Below, in pieces: positions 55,603 through 64,000 of a DNA stretch of 64,000 nt (positions within the stretch are counted from its first letter, which is position 1; every line of letters starts with the position of its first letter). The notes under the pieces were generated by a model. The model was not told the origin of the DNA and ran no database searches. It saw only the letters and a program-made list of their open reading frames with translations. The translations under genes and the position numbers were made by a program. The DNA comes from Adiantum capillus-veneris (lineage: Eukaryota > Streptophyta > Polypodiopsida > Polypodiales > Pteridaceae). The DNA lies in assembly GCA_014529385.2 (NCBI GenBank), contig CM043960.1:72243910-72307909 (forward strand), given 5' to 3'.

Positions 55603-55819
55603 TCATCCGAGATTCTGGAATTTCTTGAAGCCTCATCTCTGTCACATAGCACTCAAGATATCCTTCTGGATCATAGCCTTCGAATATATTAAGCTCATTA
55701 TATACGGATTGCATAGCGCTTTCAATCGCTTTTTGAATCCGGTCTTCTTCTTCAAGCCATTTGCATCTGTCTGCAAGCTCTTTCATTTCAGCATATAGCT
55801 GCTCCACTTTGCTAGCCAT
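55577..55819 (-). CDS. Gag-like N-terminal segment of retroelement F
   Basis: Starts MASKVEQLYAEMKELADRCK with a short predicted coiled coil, then NELNIFEGYDPEGYLECYVT and EMRLQEIPESRMIAAF. This has the FxGxDPxxYLxxxxxxM...IP...RxxAA spacing of plant gypsy gag. It ends with a stop at 55577 and overlaps the 681-codon frame by 26 bases. The gag reading clearly continues there (HLLNLSDDF), so one frame change lies at about 55590-55602. It is either a mutation or a recoding site. Confidence 0.7.
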   Translation of the reverse strand: MASKVEQLYAEMKELADRCKWLEEEDRIQKAIESAMQSVYNELNIFEGYDPEGYLECYVTEMRLQEIPESRMIAAFVELE

Positions 55820-55868
55820 CTTTATGTACTCTCACCCTGGCTTCTTCGCGTCGGGTTCACCAAAAATA

Positions 55869-57727
55869 TGTCAAGAAATTTGCGGTCTTGCCAGGAAAGC
55901 ACCGGGCTTATGGCTGTGAGAGTTTGTGAGAGAACTCAACAAAAACTATATGAAGGAGTTAAACCATAGATGCCATGAAGACTAGGGTTTGGAAAGAAGT
56001 GCAATCAAAGAAGACTCACTCTTTCTCTCTTGCACTCACACACACAAAGAAAGAACGCAAAAGAGAATGTCAAAACAATAAGAAGATGAAAACATCAAGG
56101 CTATGGTCATATCGTATCATGGGTAATATGAAAGGGTTAATGGATGAGTTAATGGCATTCAATCTTGGCTGACCAAATAGGCTACGAATTGTTCTTTGGA
56201 ATTGTAGTTTTGTGCTTACCATAATATATATATTTTGTCTAGTGATTGGGATCAATTGTGTGTACAAATCCTCTTGGTTCATAGCAAGATAACTATGCTT
56301 ACATCAAAAGAAAAATTATAGTTTATGAGAGGTAGTATGATGGGATCCGGTGATAGAAGTATTTCATTGAGTCTTTCAGGGCTGAAGAGAAACACTATAC
56401 GTTGTTGAAAGTGTATTTTACGGCTAATCCATACGTTAATTCTAATAGATCGTACAGAGTGAAAGCGATAGAAATGATCATCATGTGGGTTATTCATCTA
56501 GGATAGTATGTGAGAAATGTAGATATGAGAGAAGTGAAGAGATGAGAAGTTTCCCTCCCAAGCCCTATTCTTGCCCGTAGGCAATAAAGATACTGTGGGG
56601 AGAGATGTACCTATAGCAAAGAGAACCTAGAATTTCCAGAGAGGATGAATTACTAAGAATGAGAGAGATAGGTTTGCTTAAGGAGATGAGATTAGATACA
56701 TATATATATGTTGGATTAGAGATGAAAAAGAAAACAACAAGAAATCAAGAAAACATCAATGTAGAACACATCTTACTTGACAAACCCTTCGGCACCATTA
56801 TTGATGGAGAGAGAAGAAGAGTGGATAATTCCACTTTGATTGATACACCAAGTGCAAGACCTTCTTTGATTAGAGTTGATATTCCAAAGATAGCATACAA
56901 GAATGTCTAGTCTTCCTCTAAGAAAGTGTAGGCTTGGGCTTATGTCAATGGCTAAGTACAATTAGGCATTACTACTCACTCCCTCAAGAATTCCTCTCAT
57001 CAATGGCTTGAATGTTTGAGAGTTCCTTTTCAAGGAAGAAGAGGTCCCCTTTTATAGGTGAAGGGAACCCCCAAGGGTTTACACAAGAAGAGAGGAGCCA
57101 GTGTGAATAGGAATTGGAAAAGTTAGAAATGAGCTGTCCCTGCATAATGTGGGCAGATTGGGGTCCAGTATTTTGATCATATCTCCTCAACCGTGGCTCC
57201 AAATAAAAAAGTAAAAATATGGGCAAAAACTTCAGCTCATTAGCTACGATTTTCATTTTAAAATCATTTTCCAATTCGGATTGGAACTTTGTGTAAAAAA
57301 TTCATCAAAATAGGGTCCATTTCTGGCAGCAAAAGTCTTCATGTGGTCCCCTTAGCCTATACTTTCATTTGATTCCAAAGGACACCTCATGCCATATGAA
57401 AGCATGACATTGCTCCTTGACAAAGTTTTATAATCATGCTTGCAATAATTCATTAAAATAAGTGTATCTTTTAAATCATGCCACCTAGTGTCCCACTAGG
57501 ATATGATTCCCCCCTAGTAGCTATTTAAAAAGAAATATAAGAAAAATATAAAAAATACATAGAATATATATATATATTGGAGTTTACCCTAGATATAGGA
57601 TCTAGCTAGGGTGTGAGATGATAATGAGATAGTAGAAATAAAGAATCAATGCTTTTTGCCCCAAGTTAAAGAGACCGAGCTATTGATGCTTTTCCCATAG
57701 TATATTCTGATGGTAAAGTCAGAGAGC
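55869..57727 (-). repeat. Retroelement F 5' LTR (U3 end truncated)
   Basis: Inner end CTTGACA at 55869. R/U5 part 55869-56575 recurs inverted at 57733-58426. U3 part 57127-57722 equals the 3' LTR. A TATA box CCTATAAAAGGGG on the minus strand is at 57046-57058. The first 140 bases of U3 (as in 53334-53474) are missing. Confidence 0.66.
57046..57058 (-). promoter_or_regulatory. TATA box of retroelement F LTR
   Basis: The minus strand reads CCTATAAAAGGGG, a strong TATA consensus pointing toward the gag-like ORF 1.2 kb downstream. Confidence 0.65.
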
Positions 57728-57732
57728 AAGAA

Positions 57733-58426
57733 TAGGGCTTGGGAGGGAAACTTCTCATCTCTTCACTTCTCTCATATCTACATTTCTCACATACTATCCT
57801 AGATGAATAACCCACATGATGATCATTTCTATCGCTTTCACTCTGTACGATCTATTAGAATTAACGTATGGATTAGCCGTAAAATACACTTTCAACAACG
57901 TATAGTGTTTCTCTTCAGCCCTGAAAGACTCAATGAAATACTTCTATCACCGGATCCCATCATACTACCTCTCATAGACTATAATTTTTCTTTTGATGTA
58001 AGCGTAGTTATCTTGCTATGAACCAAGAGGATTTGTACACACAATTAATCCCAATCACTAGACAAAATATATATATTATGGTAAGCACAAAACTACAATT
58101 CCAAAGAACAATTCGTAGCCTATTGGTCAGCCAAGATTGAATGCCATTAACTCATCCATTAACCCTTTCATATTACCCATGATACGATATGACCATAGCC
58201 TTGATGTTTTCATCTTCTTATTGTTTTGACATTCTCTTTTGCGTTCTTTCTTTGTGTGTGTGAGTGCAAGAGAGAAAGAGTGAGTCTTCTTTGATTGCAC
58301 TTCTTTCCAAACCCTAGTCTTCATAGCATCTATGGTTTAACTCCTTCATATAGTTTTTGTTGAGTTCTCTCACAAACTCTCACAGCCATAAGCCCGGTGC
58401 TTTCCTGGCAAGACCGCAAATTTCTC
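57733..58426 (+). repeat. Inverted partial copy of the retroelement F LTR
   Basis: Near-identical reverse complement of 55869-56575, ending TTTCTCGACA at 58426, where the P450 fragment begins. Together with 55869-56575 it forms a large palindrome of about 690-bp arms with a 1.16-kb spacer. Confidence 0.88.
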
Positions 58427-58600
58427 GACAACGTCGAGCTGCAAGAAGGGACCCTTATCAACGAGGGCTTCATGGGCAAGGTCCGGGAAGGTGATGACAA
58501 TCACACGGGTACATCTGACATGAAGGCTAAAGATGGGGCCGAGGTGATTGCGAAGTCGTTGCATGAAAGCAAGGATTGGGCTAGAACGAAGTTGAAGTCC
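58427..58600 (-). pseudogene. Cytochrome P450 fragment (captured)
   Basis: Minus strand 58564-58430: LRNHLGPIFSLHVRCTRVIV, ITFPDLAHEALVDKGPF. This is the N-terminal beta-sheet and helix B region of a plant P450 (LRxKYGPIFTLxMGxRTxxIIxxxELxHEALxxKGxxF), closest from memory to the CYP77 type. About 45 codons. The haem-binding part is absent. It stops at the F LTR end (58426). Confidence 0.72.
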
Positions 58601-58653
58601 TCATTGTCTCTCTCTCTCATTGAGCTTTTCTCTTTCTCTAAAGAAAACTCTAT

Positions 58654-58690
58654 GAAAGAGTCTGCGCCGGCGCGGACTCTTTGAGAGAGT
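58654..58690. repeat. GC-rich hairpin unit 1 (GAAAGAGTCTGCGCCGGCGC)
   Basis: GAAAGAGTC(T)GCGCCGGCGCGGACTCTTT is a near-perfect palindrome followed by GAGAGAGTTTTT. Related hairpins are at 59912-59941 and 60173-60202. Confidence 0.88.
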
Positions 58691-58723
58691 TTTTAAATTT
58701 TTTTTTAAAGAGAGAGAGAGAGA

Positions 58724-58755
<32 letters not shown>

Positions 58756-58780
58756 AAGAGCGATCAATACCGGTTTTTCT
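58691..58780. repeat. (GA)n low complexity
   Basis: T-run then GAGAGAAGAGAGAG repeats between the hairpin and the next gene-like segment. Confidence 0.9.
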
Positions 58781-59165
58781 TCCACAACCACACGCTCACA
58801 ACCATTAATCTCAAGCTTAAATTATTGAAGTAGACGTTGGATTTCTGGCAAAGAGGCATTTGCTCCAATAGCATGAACAACTTTTCTCTCACATCGTGTG
58901 TGCAATATCTGCTAAGAGCGTTTCATTTTGCCAACAACAAACTCGCCAAGCTTCTCTCCCGCATCCAATGTCACTGGGATGCCCTTGTGCACCCACACGG
59001 CTAGCTTGCTTGGAATGCCAGCCACCCCTTCACCTCCACCCTCTTCAATGGAGAGTTCCACAACACTAGTGTTCTTGACTCCTCCATTGGCAGTGAGTTG
59101 CATGAGAGGGTGTGCATGAAAACTTGAACCTCGACAGGCTACCAACTTAGCCTCCTTGGTGGCTT
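58781..59165 (-). pseudogene. Unrecognised gene fragment in the CACTA element
   Basis: The minus strand reads ATKEAKLVACRGSSFHAHPL, MQLTANGGVKNTSVVELSIE, EGGGEGVAGIPSKLAVWVHK, GIPVTLDAGEKLGEFVVGKM. After a stop or shift it continues VVHAIGANASLPEIQRLLQ and NGCERVVVEEKPVLIA. Composition and frame length (over 75 codons) are protein-like and the segment sits between two identifiable plant gene fragments, so it is probably also captured. I cannot name the family. Confidence 0.5.
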
Positions 59166-59293
59166 GGCATCATCTTAGTTATGATCAGAGCTCTCTCTCT
59201 CTCTCTCTCTCTCTAAGAGTCTCAGGGTCCATGCCTCTCTCCTTCACCCCTCTCTCAGACTCTCATAGTCTCAACCTCTTTCATAGAATTTAG

Positions 59294-59343
<50 letters not shown>

Positions 59344-59458
59344 ATAGTGGCCTTAATTTCTATAGCGAGCACTTTACCTTTCACAATGTCATCTTCCATC
59401 ACCTTTCATAAATTATACTACAACAGAGAACAACTTCATTTGCGTGAAGACAATTTGC
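59166..59458. repeat. CT microsatellites and spacer
   Basis: (CT)n at about 59190-59212 and 59297-59342 with short unrelated sequence between. Confidence 0.85.
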
Positions 59459-59767
59459 TCACCACCTGTCATCTCTACTAACTTGGTTGAATGTGTGCGC
59501 CACTGTGCAAAGTAGAATAAAAAAGGATGCGAACTCAATGTACATTGCCTTGCATGGTGCAAGATAACAGGAATCGCAATGCTCCCAATCGCAGAAAACC
59601 CAGTTCGGAATATGGCAGCATCAGCCCAGTCTCTTCCATCTTATCAACGTTAGGATTGTCAGCATGGGCCACCAGTTATTGTAAATAGCACATGCCAAAA
59701 CTTGCATGAGAGCACCAACAAAGAGCATGAGAGCTAGACCAACAAGCATCTGAATGTTCATCGCCAT
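59459..59767 (-). pseudogene. VPS55-like (endosomal membrane protein) gene fragment
   Basis: Minus strand: ATG at 59765-59767, then a hydrophobic helix GLALMLFVGALMQVLACAIY followed by NNWWPMLTILT. After a junction that lacks about 30 residues, in another frame, WADAAIFRTGFSAIGSIAIP and VILHHA. After another shift MYIEFASFFILLCTVAHTFN, ending TGA at 59459. Plant VPS55 has the same order: LQILACALYNNWWPMLT, INAAKFLTGASAVGSVAIPA, ILKHA, then the last helix. VPS55 acts in endosome-to-vacuole sorting. The copy lacks the second helix and is frameshifted, so it is a captured pseudogene. No introns are evident between the joined parts. Confidence 0.82.
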
Positions 59768-59830
59768 TTTTCACCCCCCGCATTGCAGACAAAGATAGAA
59801 GGAGATCGTGCTACATCTCTCTCTCATGCA

Positions 59831-59894
<64 letters not shown>

Positions 59895-60215
59895 AATATC
59901 TCTCTATATATGAAGGAGTCCGAGCCGGCGCGGACTCCTTCAGAGAGGTTTTTTTTATACAGAAGGAGAGGATGGCCATTATTCACCTCTCGCATTGCAG
60001 ACAAATTAGACAAAAGGTACGACTTAGAGAGATCATGCTACGCTTCTCTCTCATTGTCATTTTTCACCTTCCGTGTTGTAGACAAATACAGAAGGCATAA
60101 CTTAGAGAGATCACTCTACGTTTCTCTCCCATATTGCACTCCTCTCTCTCTATCTCTATAAAAAAAATCTCTGAAGGAGCCCGCGCCGGCGTGGACTCCT
60201 TCAGAGAGTTTTTTT
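59768..60215. repeat. Repeat block with two GC-rich hairpins
   Basis: Three copies of a GCAGACAAATA(C)AGAAGG...AGAGAGATCATGCTACG segment (about 59783, 59997 and 60072), a CT run (59836-59888), and two perfect or near-perfect palindromes at 59912-59941 and 60173-60202, each followed by CAGAGAG and a T run. Confidence 0.82.
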
Positions 60216-60218
60216 TAT

Positions 60219-60263
<45 letters not shown>

Positions 60264-60920
60264 ACATACTTCAGTGGTTGCCTATTCGTGTGCAACTGGC
60301 AACCAGCTGTGTTGTGTTCTTGTGAGAACTACGAGCAGTTGTGTGATTAAGTAAATAAAGTATCTCAATTTGTGAGAGCCTAAAAAAGTACATCGTGAGT
60401 GTTAATTCAGTTGTCGTGGTCTACGATTCCCAATCTGCTCCACCCCCGTGCCTAGGAGGGGTAGTGTCGTAACAAGTTGATGTAATGTTACGATCAATTG
60501 ATCACTTAGATGTTGAATTTAGGTGCAGCCAACACAAAACAATGTATACATTTACAACCTTAACATATATATGTGTGTATATATATATATCTGTTTATGC
60601 ATGTATGTAGGCATTAAGTACGGGAGCATAGCATCCGAAGGTTAAACGCTTCCTCTTGGGTATAGTCCTTTTTTAATCATGGCGTTGCGGTCATTGATCC
60701 ACTCATGCATGGATTATCACAACGTACCTTTGGTTTTACCACGGTTGAGACTGCAATGATATCTAAAGAGGTGCAGTTGACCTTTGGCACTACTAGCCTC
60801 TACTTAGGTCTACTAGTATGTATATGTATCTACGTGTTTGTGTGGTAATATACTTGTGTACGTATATTTAGATGAGTGAGTAGGGTGAAAAACTTAATCT
60901 TATATTGCTCTTTGTAATGT
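60216..60920. other. CACTA internal spacer
   Basis: (GA)n at 60221-60260, then sequence with no recognised ORF. A short AT/TG microsatellite lies near 60568-60590. Probably promoter and leader of the gene starting at 60922. Confidence 0.45.
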
Positions 60921-60921
60921 A

Positions 60922-63201
60922 GATGTCTGACAACAAACCGACTGGTGAGGAGCAGCCAGCTGGCTCTTCTTTTGGTTGGTTCACATCTCAGGTGGGCTCC
61001 CACCCGGGGTGGACATCGCCTCCAGTGGACTCGAGTCTTGAGTCGGTGAGAAAAAGCAAAGAAATAAATAATGTTTCTACGTAGTTAACCATAAACCATG
61101 AGTGTCATAGGTTTTTTTTTTTGGTTATTTGTAGGCATGGCCATCGTACACCTACCCTTCTTAGATTCCTGCACCGGTCGTAGATCCTGACTTACAATGG
61201 GCTATCTCTTTACGAGAGCAGTACCTCCGTTCGACGGAGGATTTGTTTGGCCGCTACACTCCACAGCAGCTTGTGACCTACGGCATTTCTCCGCAGACTA
61301 CACCATGGGGGAGTCTGGGAGGGACTCCTTACCTATAGAGCCTCGCACCGACGACACCTCCCTCTACTCTCCCTTCCATTCGTCCTATTCCTATTCCATC
61401 GTAGGGTCCTACTCCCATGGCGTCAAAGGGTCCTACGCCACTCCATTCCACTCCAGCTTTGCCAGAACATCGTCGACGGACTTCCTTTGGCAGTGCGCGT
61501 CGATGCTCGTCTCAGGGCAACGAGCACCATGAGAGACGAAGCGGTGATGGATCTTGTGGTTTCACATGTTTTGGTAGTGGCGGGGGAACAGAGTCCCCGC
61601 TTTCAGAGCGTGTCCCTGGGGGATTCACCATGGAAAACTTACCACACCATGTAAGTGCAGGGGAGAGGGGTTCTTTTACAAGTTATAGAAGCGTATAAGT
61701 TAGGGGCAGGCCCCTAATAATTTATCTCTCAAGATTAAAAATAAGGGAGGGGTGTATCATATTTTGGGGGGGAGGGGGAGGGGGGCGAACCTCACCGGGG
61801 TTGATTACTTGTAACGATTGGTCAACGATGTGCATTAGAACTCAAACGAATTTAGGGGAAGTTTTTTATCAGGTCACATATCAAATTTTGCATCAAGCCG
61901 GTCATAGATAAGGGCTGATTTGGTTACACTAGCTTTGGATGGGTTAGAATTGGACGAGTAGCCAGAGTGCAAGCTGATCGGGGACATAGTTTGAAAGTCA
62001 AACTAGGACATATTGAGGGTACATCTAGTTATCAATGGAAGTGGTTCCTTAGTACGTTTCCAATCACTATGCTACACACTCTTTGACTAGTTTTACTCAA
62101 TTAGATTATGTAAGACCTAAATTTTATATGTAAGATAGAGGTATGATAGTTTTCTTTATTGATTTGTCGTATAAACATAGAAATGGGGGTTATATTCCCT
62201 AAGATGAGTTGTATATAGGGGTTTTATCAGAGCTCTTTGCTCGTAGGTGGCATTCCGTTTTGTATATAGAGTGAATCCCCTAGGAGCGTGTCGCCCCTGA
62301 CGTAGATGATGAGGATACTGACACACACGTGTCAGACATGCATGGATGCTACTACAGGGTTAAATATGGTGGGGAGGTTGATTTCTCCACAGCATAGGGT
62401 AGGGAATTTCGACGCCATCTACAAATTCTTATACATTCAACGTATAAGAAATGTCTTATAAAATTCATAGACCAACTGTCCGATCATGCACGGTACATTG
62501 AGGACCCTCTGTTAGATAGATTTCCAAACACCCACGATCAACGTTTTTCACAACAATGGTTTGAGGGCTACATGAAGAAATTTCTAAAAAACAAGCAGCC
62601 AACTAGGTCAAAGATCCAGATAGGAGTTACCACGGTGGCAACATGGCAGACGCGGAGTGGGAGTGGGCAATTCAAGAGAAGAGCGACAACCTGCGACGGG
62701 CTCATCATATAGACAACAACGCGAGGATCGTGCAAGACAAACTCCCACGCACTATGGCTCAGGAGACAAGGGAGCTTGGAATGATAAATATGTAAGATTA
62801 TTTGAATTATAACATCGATCGTTGATTATAAAGATTGTAGTTGATAATTTGGTATTGTAGTTGATAATTATAACATCGATCGTTGATTATAAAGATTGTA
62901 GTTGATAATTTGGTATTGTTATTGCTAACTTAGGAAAATGTCACTCTCTCTCAACCAACCAGAGAGATGGTCAAGTATCGGGAGAAACATATAGAATTTG
63001 ATACTTGGCAATGGTTGTTTGAAAACAACCACATCTCTCGCGAGCAATTCGACGCGGCGGTTGGACCACTACAAGCGGTAAGTTTAAACAAGTAATTTTG
63101 TATCAATTGTTTTGAGCTGTGGATAATTGTTTAATTTGGTTTGGGTTTACGTAGAGTCAAAGTGATCCAACATACCTGCCTCTAGACAACGACGAGGATT
63201 A
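60922..63201 (+). pseudogene. Second CACTA gene near right end (possible TNPA-like, decayed)
   Basis: ATG at 60922: MSDNKPTGEEQPAGSSFGWF. A plausible intron has donor GTGAGAAAAA after GAGTCG (about 61047) and acceptor TTTGTAG| at about 61135, followed by AWPSYTYPS, a TAG, then IPAPVVDPDLQWAISLREQY and a Pro/Thr/Ser-rich part. A large intron or insertion follows (about 61650-62280), then DVDDEDTDTHVSDMHGCYYR, VKYGGEVDFSTA and a stop. Further pieces are ADAEWEWAIQEKSDNLRRAH, REKHIEFDTWQWLFENNHIS and PLDNDED with a TAG near 63201. Position, splicing and character suggest the accessory DNA-binding gene of a CACTA element, but I see no diagnostic domain. Confidence 0.45.
62805..62926. repeat. 61-bp tandem duplication
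   Basis: Units 62805-62865 and 62866-62926, essentially identical (AATTATAACATCGATCGTTG...). Lies in what would be an intron of the right-end gene. Confidence 0.92.
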
Positions 63202-63405
63202 GATAAAAAAATGTTTTGTCAAAACTTTCGTAAAGTCCCAATGTGGCACAATGTATATACAACTATTTACTTTTTATTGTAACTTTTTTAAATAGTTGAT
63301 CTTCTACATTTTTACTTGTCAAGGTAAAGTAAATTCAATTTCAGTTCTTTGGTATTTTTTATACTTTTCCAAAAAACAATTGATGTCTTATTGTTTTTAT
63401 GCAGG

Positions 63406-63460
63406 TCAAAAATAAAGGTGCTCATTTGGGCCACCCACAAATGAGCACCTTTATTTTTGA
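63406..63460. repeat. Perfect 23-bp hairpin in CACTA right end
   Basis: Arm 63406-63428 (TCAAAAATAAAGGTGCTCA...) and its exact reverse complement at 63438-63460 with a 9-base loop GGCCACCCA. It directly precedes the subterminal repeats. Confidence 0.97.
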
Positions 63461-63471
63461 ACTGGCGTTTA

Positions 63472-63590
63472 GCGGTAATAGCAGCGGCAAAGGTCGCGAT
63501 AATAGCAACAGGTATATTGCCGCGACTATTACCGCGCTTATTGTTGACAAACCACTACCACGTTCATAGCCGCGGTTATTGCCGCCCACA
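63472..63590. promoter_or_regulatory. CACTA right subterminal repeats
   Basis: GCGGTAATA at 63472-63480, AGCGGCAA, GCGATAATAGC, TTGCCGCGACTATTACCGCG at about 63517-63536, and AGCCGCGGTTATTGCCGC near 63568-63585. These are the counterpart, mostly in the opposite orientation, of the ATTACCGC motifs at 49841-49870. Confidence 0.75.
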
Positions 63591-63665
63591 CAAATTTTTC
63601 TCTCTCCTTTTTCCTTTGTTTTTCCGCTGCAATGTTGGTGGTTTTTGACAACTCCTCTTATAGTG

Positions 63666-63885
63666 GATGTAAGGGAATGTGTAAATGCAAGGTTCCGATA
63701 GTGGGACGATGGTGATGACCAGAAGTTTGGAGGCAATGGTGATAAGGAGCAGAAGCTGTGCTAATGAGAGCGATCTAGAGATAGGGAGCGCGATAACATG
63801 GGATCAAGGATAGGCTATACTTTTTTGGAGCTAGTCGGAGGGTATCTTGAAAATAAATTAATGAATAAGTGTAGAATAGACCCCG
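63666..63885 (+). repeat. Repeat R1, copy 2, right part (with GAT duplication)
   Basis: Starts with GAT (63666-63668), then TGTAAGGGAATGTGTAAATG, and matches 41914-42133 (about 92% by eye), ending AGTGTAGAATAGACC. Completes the copy begun at 47924. Confidence 0.9.
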
Positions 63886-64000
63886 ATATGTAGTAGTATG
63901 TATATTGTGTGTGTAAAATGAGTGAGAGAAGGGGTATTTATATAGGTTTTTCAAACTAGGCATTTGCTTAAGCTATCTACTGCCAGCTTGCATAAGCTTC
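63886..64000. other. Unassigned window end
   Basis: Short flank after R1. TATTTATATAGG near 63937 is TATA-like, but no gene is visible. Confidence 0.35.

Larger units (their letters stand above)
52827..57727 (-). mobile_element. LTR retroelement F with gag-like start and unknown acidic ORF
   Basis: Minus-strand element. 5' LTR 55869-57727 (U3 start missing), internal region 53475-55868, polypurine tract, 3' LTR 52827-53474 (3' part missing). The LTR pair is recognised by the direct repeat 52827-53331 = 57127-57722, by ...TTCTTGACA at the inner end of the 5' LTR and by TGTTGTGACACG at the start of the 3' LTR. There is no protease, RT or integrase, so it must be mobilised in trans if at all, like the large LTR derivatives (LARD or gag-only type). 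Confidence 0.7.
49700..63665. mobile_element. CACTA (En/Spm-type) DNA transposon, 13,966 bp, non-autonomous
   Basis: Left terminus CACTATGAAAATC, right terminus (read inward on the minus strand) CACTATAAGAGGAG. 3-bp GAT duplication. Subterminal ATTACCGC motifs in opposite orientation at the two ends. Contains the C-terminal half of a TNP2-type transposase gene, a second spliced gene near the right end, a nested retroelement (52827-58426) and fragments of plant genes. The N-terminal DDE half of the transposase is not found anywhere inside, so it should depend on a helper. Confidence 0.93.

Noticed and set aside
59768-60161. 105- and 117-codon frames near the hairpins
   Set aside because: Mainly translation of CT repeats and hairpin units. 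No domain and not shared between repeat copies.

Overview
ORGANISM AND OVERALL NATURE. This window looks like nuclear DNA from a seed plant with a repeat-rich genome. It carries chromodomain-bearing Ty3/gypsy elements, Ty1/copia elements primed by initiator tRNA-Met, an L1-type LINE with a plant zf-RVT region, and a CACTA (En/Spm-type) DNA transposon that contains decayed pieces of plant genes (a VPS55-like and a cytochrome P450-like fragment). Simple repeats, especially (CT/GA)n and long G/C homopolymers, are abundant. I see no intact host gene, no rRNA or tRNA gene, and no sign of organellar or bacterial DNA. The species cannot be named from the sequence alone. LAYOUT. (1) 1-13120: minus-strand chromovirus family 'A'. 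Copy A has its pol at 1-3253, gag at 8572-10428 and 5' LTR at 10442-11012, and is split by a nearly intact Ty1/copia element (3254-8566) with a 5-bp target duplication TGCTC. A second copy, D, contributes a 3' LTR (11584-12317), its polypurine tract and a chromodomain end. (2) 13121-23827: a palindrome-rich patch, then a third copy, C, of the same family. C's gag is split by a complete 7.7-kb chromovirus B (14142-21848; two 1510-bp LTRs; target duplication GGTCG). (3) 23828-26010: integrase, chromodomain and 3' LTR of an unrelated chromovirus E. (4) 26011-39700: old, shuffled copia reverse-transcriptase pieces, a gypsy protease remnant, tandem duplications and long featureless tracts. (5) 40048-49699: a 2.1-kb repeat R1 in two copies, a 5'-truncated LINE (42215-44705) with 10-bp target duplications, and a duplicated block inside a minus-strand gypsy end. 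(6) 49700-63665: a 13.97-kb CACTA element inserted in the second R1 copy with a 3-bp duplication GAT. The first R1 copy provides the undisturbed empty site. HOW THE PARTS WORK TOGETHER. The window is a set of nested insertions: copia in chromovirus A, chromovirus B in C, probably C in E, and CACTA in R1. The CACTA element itself holds another retroelement, F, and gene fragments. It keeps the C-terminal half of a TNP2-type transposase (DUF4218 and DUF4216-like regions with recognisable splice sites), a second spliced gene near the other end, and inverted ATTACCGC subterminal repeats, but I cannot find the catalytic N-terminal half of the transposase. It is therefore probably non-autonomous. The most unusual coding feature is a 681-codon uninterrupted acidic ORF following a gag-like start inside retroelement F (53557-55819, minus). 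It stands out because almost every neighbouring ORF is broken.
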